Assembly (NCBI GenBank): GCA_013365325.1
Contig: JABVXV010000058.1
Coordinates: forward strand, 186,001-250,000
DNA length: 64,000 nt
Source: Dipetalonema caudispina
Lineage: Eukaryota > Nematoda > Chromadorea > Rhabditida > Onchocercidae
Reading direction: 5' to 3'
Shown here: piece by piece, positions 26,124 through 39,131 of the stretch
Position numbering within the stretch: position 1 is the first letter of the stretch
Layout: every line of letters begins with the position of its first letter
Notes under the pieces: generated by a model
The model's input: the letters and a program-made list of their open reading frames with translations, nothing else
Databases searched by the model: none
What the model was told of the DNA's origin: nothing
Program-made: the position numbers and the translations under genes

Positions 26124-29100
26124 CTATTTGAAATTCAGATGGGACCTCGCAGTGGATGTCGTTGGTTGTTCCCTTGTTGGATTCCAGACTGATTCCACTT
26201 CGATTCGTTGATCTGACCGATCATCTCCAACTAATGTCAAAGCAGGACTCTCACTGATACTATCACATATCGTTTCACTGACGGTACCATTAGATTCTGC
26301 TCGCTCAGGTTGTTCATTACGTCGTAAACTACAAAGACTCGACGCAAATAAATTTCTTTTTAAAAAATATACATTAAAATTTAGAAATGGACGCAATTAC
26401 TGTGCTTACTTGAACAATTATTTATCGGGTAATACCTTTTGCTAACCTCCCAAACAGTTCAAAAATTAGAAAAGTGTGAGTCCTCCTTAAACAAACAACA
26501 TGTGAAGAAATCATTTTTAATACAGAACATTTAAAAAATTTAATGAACAAGAGCACTTACATAATAATATCTCATATCTCAACTTGCACCTTCTTATAGA
26601 ATATAGAATTAAACAGATTCGAAATTTATCCAGATTTTCCAACATTTCACACAAAAATGTACTTCAGTTTCCGCGTTTTTGACACCGGTAAATGTCTTTA
26701 TGGTCTTTAGATTTATGGAACTAACTTCCCCTGATAGATACAATGTAGTTCTCGCAATCATGTGTATCCATCTTTTAATTACTTCTTAATTCAAGTCGTG
26801 TTCAGTGTCATTATACATAAAACGCACTGTGTTATGAATGCACCATTATTACCGGCTACAATATGCACACTTCAATAAATTGTAAAACGGGAATTTTGAA
26901 ATTTGATATTCCATATTGGACTTATGTTATAGTACGCAGAAATGCCAATTCTATATTTTATTCAAAGTTGATTTGCTCAGATATAAGAAATATGACTTCA
27001 AAATCTTAAAGCGAATGTACATATAGAAATAAAAGCCTAAAAATTGAGTAAAATGACTCAGCTAGAGAGTTTAACAGATTCTAAGACACCTCTTCAGATG
27101 ACTTGAATTAAGCGCTCACAAAGTACCTTAATGGTCAATTAAGGCTTGTAAAGAACTTTTACTTGGTTTGAAGAATGAGATGGAAAACTTGAAAATTTTA
27201 GAATTTAATAAACACTACATCACTCCATTCCATTAAAGGATATATTGAATTACTCTGAAAACAAAGGGTAAAAAATGCAAAAATCAGCTAGAGAAAAAGT
27301 TTTAGGCATTTCCTACAAATGTAATAATACATTTCAATTAATATAATGATCATCTAACCTTTTTGTGCGTTTGGGAAAGAAGCACATGGAAAAAACAGCA
27401 CTGCACATTGATCTAGCAAGAGAAGGTATTAAAGTGTCACAAAAAGAAAAAGAATTACCAGTGTAATTCGCAGTACATGTCACGACTCTGCATTCTAAAA
27501 TGTTCATGGAAGTATGCTATTTCTCTAGGAGTCGGCGCAAAAGTTATCCGGATCCTGAAACTTTCGTTTTTTTGAATTTCTTTCCCTCATCCTTTTTTCT
27601 ATGTGGAAATGCGGGAAACACGCATATTTCAAAAGATTATTTGATTTGAATCAGATAATTTTTACAAAGGAACCTTATCATCGTGATAGAATCTTCTGCA
27701 CATAACATTTTTCCAAATCACCTGATCGATTTACAGAAATTAATCAGAATTCAAAAATTAAGCCCAGATGGCTAAGAAATCTAGACCTACGTTTTGATGA
27801 TGAAATCAGTAAATAAGGTTATTATAGGAATGAAAATAAACGCCAGCCAAAAAGATGATGAGCTCAACATTACGGATGCCATACCAGACATATACTCACC
27901 AATCGGCAAAATTGGCCAAACCTATAATTTATTTACTTTTCAAGAAATCTATGCAGTGTATAGATACATGACTTTCAAAAATTATAGAAAAAACGTTTAC
28001 CGAATACAGCAATGAATAAATTATGATTCAGTAAATAACTATAAAACAATATAAATTTTTACCATGGAATAAAGCGGAAGGAAAATAAACCACAATAAAA
28101 TCGAGCCAAAACATGAAAGTAATATAACAATCGTCCAAGAATCACATTCTAACAAAGCTTTAAGACAAACTGTTGTTACCACGAACTGAAAAAAGTGGAT
28201 AGTGTAAATTTTAATGAATTTCAGTAAGATGCAGTGGAATATCCAGGCAAAACAAGAGCCCTTCACATTATACTTAGCCAACTGCAGCTATAAAGCAAGA
28301 AACAAAGGCTGATTGCACCGTGTACTTTTTTCTTACTGATTGACAAAATTTTATTACCTGTTTAAAATTCTTTCTTTCCCTAAATTGGCATTACAATTCA
28401 ACTGAAGAAATGAATAAAGTTATACGAACTGTATAGCATGAATTGCCGAGCATCAACCAGCCTGCAACTCTGCCATTATCCCACACAACAGGATTATACA
28501 GAAACGCAAAAGATAAAAAAAAGAGAAGCAAAGAATGCCAAACTGCTAAACCGATCCATACTGCAAAGTTCTAAAATGAACGCAGAAAGTTATAAAGTTA
28601 AACTGGAAACAAAATCAACAAGAAATAGAAAAATTACAAATCAACTTCAGCTACATATTTGTTGGCTAAATCACTTTTACGAATGTGACAAGTAGTATCC
28701 CTCTCAGGATGTCGCATGTTTTCCAATGTGTTTGATATGATACAATAAAATAAGCTTTCTGTTTAAATGTGACTCACATTAATGGTGAATGATCGTTTGT
28801 GAAAACTCTCATACAAGCCAGGATAGGTAAGCATCATTTGGTCGGAAAGAGGCCTATCAAATAATCCAATCATTACGGGTGGTAATGCAGTAAATGCTAC
28901 ATTGAACAGAGCAATGGTCCAACGTTCAAATATTGTTTGACCAGAGAATGCAGAATAGATCGCAAACCATAGCTCGATTAAATATAAACAAATATTCTTA
29001 TAGAAGCTATATAATATCACCTGAAACTATGGAATCTAAAGTGAGAGATATTGAAAATTTTCTGGAACATATGACAGAAAACGTAATAATAAAGTAACCT

Positions 29101-32100
29101 TCACGCCTCGCTCGTAGTTCCAAACACCATGAACTAGTAAAAGTCTGCGTAAAAAATGAAACTGTGCAATAGAGTAATCACTGGCAGACGCTGCTTGTAA
29201 ACCTTCTTCACCGATTATTCCAACACCAACATTAGCAGCCTGAACTTTTGAAAGGTACTGATGAAAAATCTAGAAAACATTCTTGGATATATTATATTCC
29301 TCCCACGACCAAAACTTAATTGCATCATATCTACTGTTTTGTTTACTCCACTTATCTCTAAAAAAATGAATATTAGTAACAATAAAAAATACTTGTATCA
29401 TGGCGACATCATTGGCACCATCACCAATTGCTAAAACCACATCGTCAGTGGTTTCACGGATCATCTCAATAACTTCTGCTTTCTGCATTGGAGTCATTCG
29501 GCAACAAACCACAGTGGGACAAATCAATGCTAAGTTACCAAAGATTTTCCTACATTTCGTTCCAACCACGTATCTTAGTGTCTAAAATTTCGAAATCCAT
29601 TTTTCTGACTTGTGCTGATTCTATAAAATATAACAAAGCAATTTTTGGTTTTTTTCAGAAGTAAAAAAAATTACCGATATTCTCTGCTTCTTATTCTCCC
29701 ATACTTATTCCCATTTATTTGAAAATGGTATGAAGCAAAATTAACAGAATGAAAAAAGGCAATTTGAACTTGGTTTTGTCATGATGAAGCATAAACACAA
29801 GCAATAAAAAGGAAATCGGAGAAGGTTAATAAAAACCCTCCTGATCTTTCTATCTTATACCTGTTCTTCATTATTGCTTCCAGTTTCAATAGTCCTTTGA
29901 TAAAACAAAACTGTGCACAATGATGACTTTTGTTGTAATTACCAATTGTGTAAATGTAGTTGGCGTCAGTGAATGAAATATATGGGTAAAAATGACTTGT
30001 AAAAACCAAAAAACTGAACTTACAGAGCCATCGATAACCAAGGAGTACTGGACAGTGGATGACTGAACGCTACTGCTGCAGTCACAAAGCTTTTTAAAAA
30101 CTTCATCGCATGAATTGCCATCGATAAACCAATACTTCATGTCGGAGTGAACAAGACCTGCTGAACGAGCTATATTGATGGCTGTCTCACGTTTATCTCC
30201 AGTTAGCATCCAAATACGTATCTGTGCAGCAAGTAACGCCGTAATTGTTTCCGGTACATGCTACAAATCATCGACTAGTACTCAGCTAATATAATTTCGA
30301 TGCTGGAATTTATCTTATTATTCTACATTATATTTGCAGGGGTAATTTTCGAGTAGAAAGATTTTAAGATCTAATTCAACTTCTAACCGGATCAACTAGT
30401 CATGATCAATCATGACAATGTCTTTGTAGTTTACTTGACATTTTGGTGGAGATTTGCATTTTGCTTCAATTCTTCTAAGGCATTACAAGTTCTGCATTTA
30501 ACAATATAACATGCTGTGAATTGTAATATTCCACTATATTACATTAATTTTCGTCGGATGCGATGGGTACTGCTGTCGAATACTTAGTTCTGTTATAGTA
30601 ATTCTAATTGTTACTATAAAATGAGAATTCATTTATAAGTCGAAACTTTTCTCAAACGCCACAACGTCATAGCAATTTGATTTTACTAAGCGAAAAAGAC
30701 CTGTTGTAATTTATCTTCAATTGCGGATGCACCCACTAAGGTAAGGTTTGTTTCAATCTTCTCAGCACATTCCGCCAATTTTTCTGTTCGTTTGTCTATC
30801 GAAATTGAAGCTTTTTCAAATTCTTGTGCCCATTTATTGTATTCTTCCAACTCCAGTACACGCATCGCAAAACAGAGAGTTCGATAACCCTTCAACACTT
30901 CTTTTTAAAACCAATAAAACACTATTAAAAGTAATTTAAAAATGATGTAAGAACGAAAATTAGTGTAAAGACAAAACAAGACAAAATGTGAAGAAGAGAG
31001 AAGAAAGCTTCAAGAGAAGAAACATGAAAAATTTTGATAAAACTGATCTTTAAAAGGAATAACAGACCTTTGAAGCATAGTCCAGAAGATGGACAGCACA
31101 ATCATCAATGACTGATGGATCATTCCGCAATCTTTGGAAAATCATAGAATCCTGAAAAGATACCCATTTCATGACATCAAGATCCGTATAATCGAGATTC
31201 CGATAATGATCAAAAATGGCAATATGAAAAATTAAAAATCTAGAGAATCAAATAAATGTAGCATGCAACTTCCTTTGTAGACTGCCATTTACGAAAGTAA
31301 TTGAAAATGAGATTCAAAAGCCATGCGAATGAATATAATATATATTAAGTAAATCTCTCACCGCTCCTTTGACATACAATTTTAAGACACCATCAGGACA
31401 TTGTACAACAACACCCATTCGTTTTCTATCGCTGGTAAACTCTAACACATTTAAGACATTGTAACTTCTGACTTCTCCTAACTGAAAGTATAGTAAAGAA
31501 CGAAAAATTGAGGAACTAAAAGCTGCAGTAAAAGTTAATCTACACACTCTGCATTTATAAAACTGATTTAAGAATTTTGTATAGATTTATAGAAAAGATA
31601 GCAATTATTAAATCAAAAAAGTAGTAATAACAATGGAAGTTAACCTAACAGAAACTGAACAGTGAACATATTACAATTAAAAAGTACCTCTGAGACGAGA
31701 ATACTCCGTGGCTTCCTAGTATGAAACACGAATCCAAGCGCTGCAGCAGCACGAACAAGTGCACCTTCGTCCGGTGAAGAAGCTTGATATTGTAACTCAC
31801 CACTTTTATCCCTTTCTGGAACAACCGTGTGACAAATTGCCATCATCCGAAGAAACTCCTTGACAGAACTAGCTTTTTCCTAAACAGCATGTATATAGAT
31901 AAAGTACAAGATTTCCGAAAACAGAGATCCCAAAGTTCTTCTTTATTAACATGATATCAAACGGATAATAATGAAAATTTAAAAACAATGAAATTTTTTA
32001 ATTTACTGACGAAGACAACAAAGAAGCCTTCTTTTTACATTCGTTTTATAGTTTTATGACTGGTTTAAGTACTCCATCTAACTAACGGTTATCAGTTGCC

Positions 32101-35100
32101 CGGTTCGCTGCTCATGTAAAGTACCCCATCAATTTCAAACATATATATGGCAAGATTTTAACAGAGTCTCTTATATTTGCTCGCAGACTCGATAAATGTC
32201 GCAACCAAATCTGATGATAGGAAAAAAAATCCTGAAGCAAAAACTAACATCAGAAGTTCTGATGAGTTCCGGCAAGTTATGATCTTGAAAATCATCTGTT
32301 TCATCGTTTCCGAAATTGATACCCGCAACTGAACATCGTTTAAATTTCATAATATTACGAGTTAGTGTTCCGGTTTTATCGCTCATTATAAACTTCACCT
32401 TAAACAAAGTGCGAAATGTTTCTGACAATGAACTATTAATAAGAAAAATGGCTAAAACAAAACTTGACGGTTCCGGCTTAACAAAGCTTTAAATGAAGAT
32501 AAGTCCATTTTTATTTCATGACACATTCCATGCTCAACTCAAAAATACTATCTGAATTGTTTTTATCGAGCTTAAAATGTGAAACTTTTATCCCTGTTGA
32601 CAAAAGCAGTTAATTGACCAATAAAGATATACAAATGAAAGCCATAAACCAGTATTTCATAAAGTAGTTTCCTCGCAAATGTCAAATTATTCAATTTTGT
32701 TACTATCTTATGCAAATATGCAACTATCAAAGAAAAATTTCGAGAAAAAAGAGTACCTGCCCCAATTCTTCATTTAAATTAGATGTTCTTGCAGCAGCAC
32801 AACTATCTGTTCTTTCATCGTACATAGCAATATCCTAAAAGTATATCACACAAAAGTATGATCATACTTTTAGAATGCAAATCATTAATTTTTATTTTCG
32901 TTCATCTTACGTCAGAGTAATATTCGAAGAAAAGTTAAAATCAACAGAAATAGGATAATAAGATTCAAATACTCGTTGCCTTTGCCATCAAAAAGGTCAT
33001 GGTAAGCTACATACAATGTTTTATAAATTAAAAATAAGAAATGAACGCCAGAAAGTTTACTCACATTATTTATATATACTGCCTGGAAAAATCGTACCAG
33101 TTCAAGGGTGACTTGCAATGAGATCGGAATTAAGTTGTTGTACAAAATGAAGAACGTCAGTATATCCCAAAAAAAGTCAAAACGCCCCTTTGCTAGAAAC
33201 ATCAAGATTTGAAAGAACAGATTTTATGTTCGTAAAGTATGAAACCGAAATGAAACAAGGAACGCTATTCACGATAAATGCAAGGGCCATACATTTCAGT
33301 ACCTTATTAAAGCACTCCACTATGTGATAACAATAAAACATGTCTTTAATTTTGAGGGATTCTGATCCGACCTTCAGCAATTCTCTTTTTATATTAGATT
33401 ACCAGTACAAAATGGTGACTTTGCTGTGTTACTTTTTTACAAATTATACTCGATATCTTAATATAAGGAAATTATATTGGGTATCACAGCGATTTTGAGA
33501 AAAACAAAACAAACCTTGAGAACCAAGGTAATAAGCATGCATTAGCTGTTTATGATCAAAAAAATATGCTCCAACAGCACTTATAAGAGCAAGAGCAACT
33601 AGAGCAAAAAACAAAAATAAAATACGCTGATTGGTGATAGCATCAATTTTGGACCTGAAATAACAGAAGTTGAAGTACCGCAAATTCATAGTTAAAATTC
33701 ACGTAGCAATATATAGAAGTGTATATTCATCAGTTAAAACTGATATGTAATAAACTTAATTAGAATGAAAGCACTCTATATATAAAGCAAAATGTTTCAG
33801 AGGAAAAAATTACTGCTTTAACGGAGCCACTTTTGAATTCATTAACAGCTTGGCATCATGTCCCGCATATAGCACAACGCCACAAATCCACTGTGTATGT
33901 TTCAAACGAGCACCACGTAATAATAGTTGAGGAATACCTGAAAAAGTGCAACATATGAATCGTTGGTTTCCTTGTATAATTTATGCAAGCATTATACCCT
34001 ATAAAATTTATTGTCAACCTAAAAAATCAACAATTCATGTCTTTCAATGGAATAGTAGAATATCCTCACAGCAATTCACTCAATGACGTGTGGGATACGA
34101 CTGAGCATCAAAGAGGTTCATAATCGCAACCGTCAAACACCAACGCAAGCTTGGATCGCTTTCCATCTTTCATTCGTATGAATTTTTTCAGTCATATATA
34201 CATATATCGTACTTCATAACTGATTAATTACAAATTTCCGGAGCGGAGTATACGTAAAGATAATAATAGATTTTTTAGAAAACATTACAGAAGTACCGAG
34301 AGGTCGCCGCAAATCCTGTATGTGTAGCGTTCCTGTAAATTCATTTACATTTTGATTTGGATGTTCACATTCGATCTCACAATGGAAATCTCTAATTGCA
34401 GCTGCAGCTATCAGATCCGCTGTACATTCAAGCCCCTGTCGAATTTTCAGATTCGTTTCTCCATCCAAATTTGAAGTTTCAATATAAGCTGTAGCTAGCG
34501 GTTCACTGGATGATAGCAATGCCATATCCGCTGGGAACAACTGATCATTTTCCACCCGTACAATATCGCCCACTTTCAACTGAAGTTCACAAAGTAAAGC
34601 TTTTGAAAAATTAACCCAAAAAACACCACTTCTGAGCACTGAATTTAAACTTAATCTCCATAATTACACCTATGATCGCTAAAACCACCTGGTCATTCAT
34701 TTTTAGTATGAAGCTAAATGATGACATGAATTCATGTCTTAAGATCAGAATAAGGAATTAATGCTATCTTATTTACTAACGCATAAATTATTGACAGTTT
34801 CAGCGTCATTCCTTAAAAAAGCTGCTAAAATTAGAAATTAGAAACTGCTAATAACTTGATAAGAGAATAAATAATACGAAGCAACCGGATCTTTTGAGAT
34901 ATAGTGAAGCTGCTTCGCCAACTGCTTCAGATCTTATTTTACAATTTTAAGTGTAAAAAATGCTTTCAAAAATTTAGAGGCTTCCGTTACTTCTCCAATT
35001 CTTTATCTATTTAAACTTCAAACTGCTTATTTGATATAAAACTTACATCTTTCCAAAGGATATGCTTCCATTCACGACCTCTGAGAACTGTAGCACAGTA

Positions 35101-36076
35101 ATTATTAACTGTTTGATCAGATTTTCTTCGCTTCTATAAATCAAATCGGGACAGGAAATTTTACTTTCACTAAAAGCTGTGAATTGCTAGTATTTTTCCT
35201 ACACTTTTGGTAATATCTTGCATTTTATTTCACTATAGAATTTCTTTGCATATATAGTAATATACAAAGTAATTTCATTTAGTAATATGCAAAGCTTACG
35301 ATGTCTTCAAATATTTCTTTAATAGCCGATACAGCTAAAATGATAATGAAAGGTCCCGCAGTTGTAAAGCGACCTGTGGGGCTAACACCCGGAATTTGCT
35401 GAAAAAAATCAGCTGAAAGCAACACGGCAATGAAGGAAAACTTATCTAAATTTGAAACATGTTATCATAAATATTCAAATTCAGTATAATTGTAGTCCAA
35501 GAAAATAAAAAATTGGATTCGTTACTAGAAATTGAAAAAAAAAATGCTAATTTTAGAAAAACAAGTGAGCAACAATTTTCTGCGAGCTAATAGAAATTTG
35601 AAATAAGCATTTTAAAATTTTGTATTGGGCAGTGGATTATAAATCCATAAATAAACTAACTTGGAGAAGCGCGATAATGAGAAAGAACACATTGTTGTAT
35701 CGTTTGAATTGCTCCTTCAGAAAACGTGGAAAAAAGGAAAATGCGTTATACTTTGCGGTGCTGAAAATCACAAATAAATAATCAATGCTGCTATTATGGA
35801 TTGAAATTATGTCCTTTGAAATTATCCACGATTCCGCCTTCACATAATATCGCGATATATTCTTTTGTTCTGTCCATAATTTAGAAATTTGAAAGTTGAA
35901 AAAATAGACAAAAACGTTTTTACAGATTAACAGTTGTTGAGTAATACATTTGTTGTATCATACCTGATAGCATTGGATCGATACTTCTCGGGTTGTGAAG
36001 TTTGATTGACATAAATAATTCGCGAAGTCGAAATACGGGAGGAATGTTGTCTAATTCTAAGACCAAAAAAAGGCAT
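26124..36076 (-). CDS. P4-type ATPase, phospholipid flippase (ATP8A/TAT-1-like)
   Basis: Exons in transcript order: 36076-35964, 35760-35661, 35398-35300, 35133-35047, 34579-34297, 33937-33814, 33654-33515, 33192-33065, 32834-32757, 32398-32249, 31879-31688, 31481-31362, 31151-31068, 30889-30701, 30260-30024, 29581-29393, 29239-29099, 29020-28778, 28570-28430, 28185-28063, 27921-27791, 27554-27459, 26328-26124. All phases agree and give 1130 aa, close to the family length. Visible motifs: DGET (residue 172, actuator), PISL in M4 (about 338), phosphorylated Asp391 in [29 protein letters not shown] (about 761), and the M7-M10 block. Such pumps move phosphatidylserine or phosphatidylethanolamine to the cytosolic leaflet, usually with a CDC50 partner. 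The start [10 protein letters not shown] is the first in-frame ATG before the conserved IYVNQ block; an upstream exon cannot be excluded. The last exon, after a 1.1-kb intron, is unlike the usual C-terminal tail. Confidence 0.93.
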
Positions 36077-37347
36077 TATAAAAAATGAAGTGCAACTGGC
36101 CTTATTCCACTCATAATTCACACATCTGTTAACATCTCCTTCTCGATTACCGAGCAATCATTCACAATATTTCACCACAAAACCAGATCTAAAAATAAAA
36201 AAAAAAAAAAAAGTTGATACATACACAAATGTAATACTTCTGAAATAATCCAAAAGAAACTAGGGCATTCATAAATCCAATACTGGAGCGTGCTATTTCA
36301 AAATTACAAAAGAGATAAGGCAATGTAAACTCATATGGAATCCAAAACAACCGTGCTATCTGCAGCTAAATCACCAATATCACATCTACTATATTACTTA
36401 ATGTGGAATCTTGAATGAAAAATTTTATGCCACTTGTTTTTATTTGTTCATTCCCAATGAACGGTGAATAGTGTTGTGATAAGAGTATGATAAGAATTTA
36501 ACAATCCGAAGAAAAGAATGCCTTATTCAACGTTTTTCATATAAAGACATGATTTCAATACAGACCATACTTGCACGCATGCAGTATACAACATGCATTG
36601 AAAAATAAACAAAAAATATTTCATATCGCTCATTCTTCTCCTTTGATGTCTACAACAGAATGAAGTAATATTTGAAATGAATTCGAAAATGATAAATTTA
36701 ACTACTGATAAAACTAATCAGTGGTGTAGATTACTAATAATTAAATGCAGAGAATTCATATCTTGAATCCCATTTCATTCAATTCAATGAAATGCTGGTC
36801 TTTCTTCTTTCATTACAACTTCAGCATTTTAATGATCATTTCATAGTATCATGTACCTTTTCCGAGTAAGAAGTTGAATGAATCAGCTCGTGATATCACG
36901 TGACTTATAAAAAAACCCAGATCGCTCAATTCGACAGTTAAATGGTTCGCTCGACATCAAGTTCAAGAAACTCGTAAAAAACAGGAAAAAACTAAAGATA
37001 AAAAACCGTAGATTTACCTCTGATGGCCTGAACAAATGAAGAACAAAGCGAAACACAAAATAAATGTAGAAAATACAACGCGTTAGAAGTGCAGTAATTG
37101 ATCATGGTTGAACAAGTCATGACAATGCTTCATTGTACATCTATGTCACATGATAGCAGAGTGACATGAAAATATTTATGCATCATTTCATAAATTGAAA
37201 GATGACAATTCAGATGACATTTTAAATTGCACATTAATACCTGCAAATGAGTCAGTAGTTTTTAGTTAAAGATGATGTTAGCAATAATGCTCAATCAAAT
37301 AAACAAGCAAATAAAATTATTTCGATGGAGTAGTTCTATTGCAACTA
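36077..37347. other. Flippase upstream region
   Basis: No gene is seen. It contains an A-rich run (about 36198-36212), and on the plus strand TCACGTGA followed by TATAAA at 36896-36911 (separate entry). Confidence 0.5.
36896..36911 (+). promoter_or_regulatory. E-box palindrome with adjacent TATA-like box
   Basis: TCACGTGA at 36896-36903 is followed at once by TATAAA at 36906-36911. CACGTG is the bHLH (HLH-30/TFEB-, MXL- or Max-type) core. About 40 bp downstream an ATG opens an 11-codon frame ending at TAA with a GTAAAA donor-like site, so a transcript could start here, but no second exon was found. Confidence 0.25.
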
Positions 37348-38618
37348 TTAGGTTAATGCATAATAGCATTTTCGGACCGTGAGTTATACATCATTATAAC
37401 TGAGCATAATCATATTTTAGCTAATTAAAATAGAAACCATTAAAACCAATACATTTATGCTAACAACGAATAAGTTGGTTCTTTCTGTAGAGAGAAAGAG
37501 ATTCAACGAACACTTGGGAAGCATTATCTGAATTATGCCATTTGTGGATGCATTTTCCCGCAAAAAGTTGCAAAGCAAAGAAGTAGTAGTCAGATAAATA
37601 TGGCGGATAACGCAAAGCTTTCCTCTAATTCCTTCAACTTTTACCAACTTTCCGACAGGTAAATATGTACTGGCTCTTTCTGTAGATTAACCTCCTTTCT
37701 GGAGATTAATCCTCTTTCAGCCGCTGCATTTTCGATACATCTCAGTGATTTGTGAGGATATTTTCCAAATTAATTCATCGGGATTCAGAAAACTGTATTG
37801 GTAGACCGCCGAATAGTGACCACGGCTTTTTGTTGCAAATATCGGCTTTGGGAAGTGCTTCGGAACTTCTTTGCCGTTGTATCGGTGATATGATTGCCGT
37901 ATAGAATCACTTCTTCTTCGCACGTCACAATTCGATCGCGAAATGGTCGCTTCTACGTGTAAGAGATTTTCTCAAAATGCGACTCTTTTTTTAGTTACCA
38001 GTCAACTCATTCGGCGCCAACTTTATAATTTACTTGAAATGCAGTACGACCACGTTGCTGTGTTTTTCTGCAATCTCTCTTGATGACCGTTTATGGCACT
38101 GTTAATTTCCGATATCCGATCACTACACTTTTCATCTTCAAGGTTCTTATTTCCTCCGCAAAGCTTCTTAAGCTGCAACGGCATTGCTGACCTTTGCGAT
38201 CAAGGATACGACAAATTGACCTCAATTTCCTTCTCAAATTTTCAATTTTGAAAAAAAAGAATCAAAGATGACAAGCTTACGGAAATAAAGTTCCTCCACG
38301 TCATACAATTTATTAATATTAAAACAGCTAGATTCTAAATAATTTCTTTCCAACTTAACTTCCATTTTCAAATTTTTCTTTAAATTATATCTGTTACATA
38401 TCATCAATGTCTATGAAGGGTGTACGTGACAGAGGATAACTTCCAAATTTCCTATTCAGTTGCCATTTCTTACTTTTTGTGGAATGAACGAAACAAACAC
38501 TTCAATTGAAAGGGCAGTAAGATGTGCGGAATTGAGAGAGAAGAGATGAACAAAGATTCAAGAAATTACTTAAGATACCATTTATACCAATCATAATTAA
38601 CTTAAAACAATTACCTAA
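37348..38618 (-). mobile_element. Decayed full-length mariner transposon
   Basis: About 1271 bp, very near the usual mariner size of 1.25-1.3 kb. The low-coordinate end reads TTAGGTTAATGCATAATAGC preceded by TA (37346-37347), close to mariner terminal repeats of the Hsmar1/cecropia type. The opposite end, read on the minus strand from 38618, begins TTAGGTAATTGTTTTAAG. The interior carries a broken transposase on the minus strand (separate entry). The right-flank target-site TA is not preserved. The element sits in the 3-kb gap between two divergent genes. Confidence 0.75.
37421..38200 (-). pseudogene. Mariner transposase pseudogene
   Basis: Reading the minus strand across three frames recovers mariner blocks in the right order. 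Near 38170 is NLEDEKCSDRISEI (the usual LEDE-SGRPSE). Near 37990 is APNELTG (WVPHELTE). At 37870-37740 are EVPKHFPKP and YQYSFLNPDELI, followed by ITEMYRK. At 37610-37560 is LRYPPYLSDYYFF, the block holding the third acidic residue of the DD34D triad. At 37540-37421 are VFVESLSLYRKNQLIRC and a C-terminal KCIGFNGFYFN before TAG. Several frameshifts and stops separate the blocks, so no active enzyme is made. The block wording resembles the Hsmar1/cecropia subfamily. Confidence 0.75.
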
Positions 38619-39131
38619 CTAACCAGCATCCCTTCCCGTCCATCCTCGACCAACCAATACCTTCCCCCGTCCATCCGCAATCTCAACCTACCTTGCTGAC
38701 GACAAATGATTACACTTCCACTTCTTCCTTTCGCATTCTGTCTTCCAACTTTGCAATGGCGATGATAGTCTGCTTCGCAAATTTCTTTTCTCCCTGCTTC
38801 CTCTCTAAGCTTAAAAGTCTATCTTATTCGCCGTTCAGTTGTTCTCGGATCATCCGGCAGTCTCCATTATCAATCGGAATAGCTTTTCCGGTTGAGATGG
38901 TGAGTGAGAATACGGGTTGAGGTCATAAGGGGAAGTTTTTGGTTCCTGGTGGACGAGAAAGAGTTAACCGGAACTTGAAGTTCTCGGAGGTCAGCTTGTT
39001 GCGAGCATATTTCTTTTTCTTTTCCAGAAAGATGGATTGCGTGTTTCGGTGAGGTTGTATGGATAGTGGATCGACGGGAGTGGACAGCGCGTGGTTGGAA
39101 TGCGCGAGAGAGATGTAAGGAGTATATACGG
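38619..39131 (+). promoter_or_regulatory. SPRING gene upstream region
   Basis: No gene is seen; the longest open frame (38693-38920) lacks family signal. A C-rich stretch contains two near-identical copies of CTTCCC(CC)GTCCATCC at about 38632-38645 and 38661-38677. The region is less AT-rich than its surroundings and probably includes the promoter of the gene starting at 39132. Confidence 0.35.

Noticed and set aside
36077..36157. Flippase N-terminal extension to 36157
   Set aside because: The upstream in-frame codon at 36157 is TTG, not ATG; the first ATG is at 36076.
38693..38920. 75-codon plus-strand frame upstream of SPRING
   Set aside because: Ser/Phe/Leu-rich frame in the promoter-like region, with no domain and no splice into the SPRING exons.
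39066..39131. N-terminal extension of the SPRING protein from 39066
   Set aside because: That frame starts with GTG; the first ATG at 39132 directly precedes the signal anchor as in the family.
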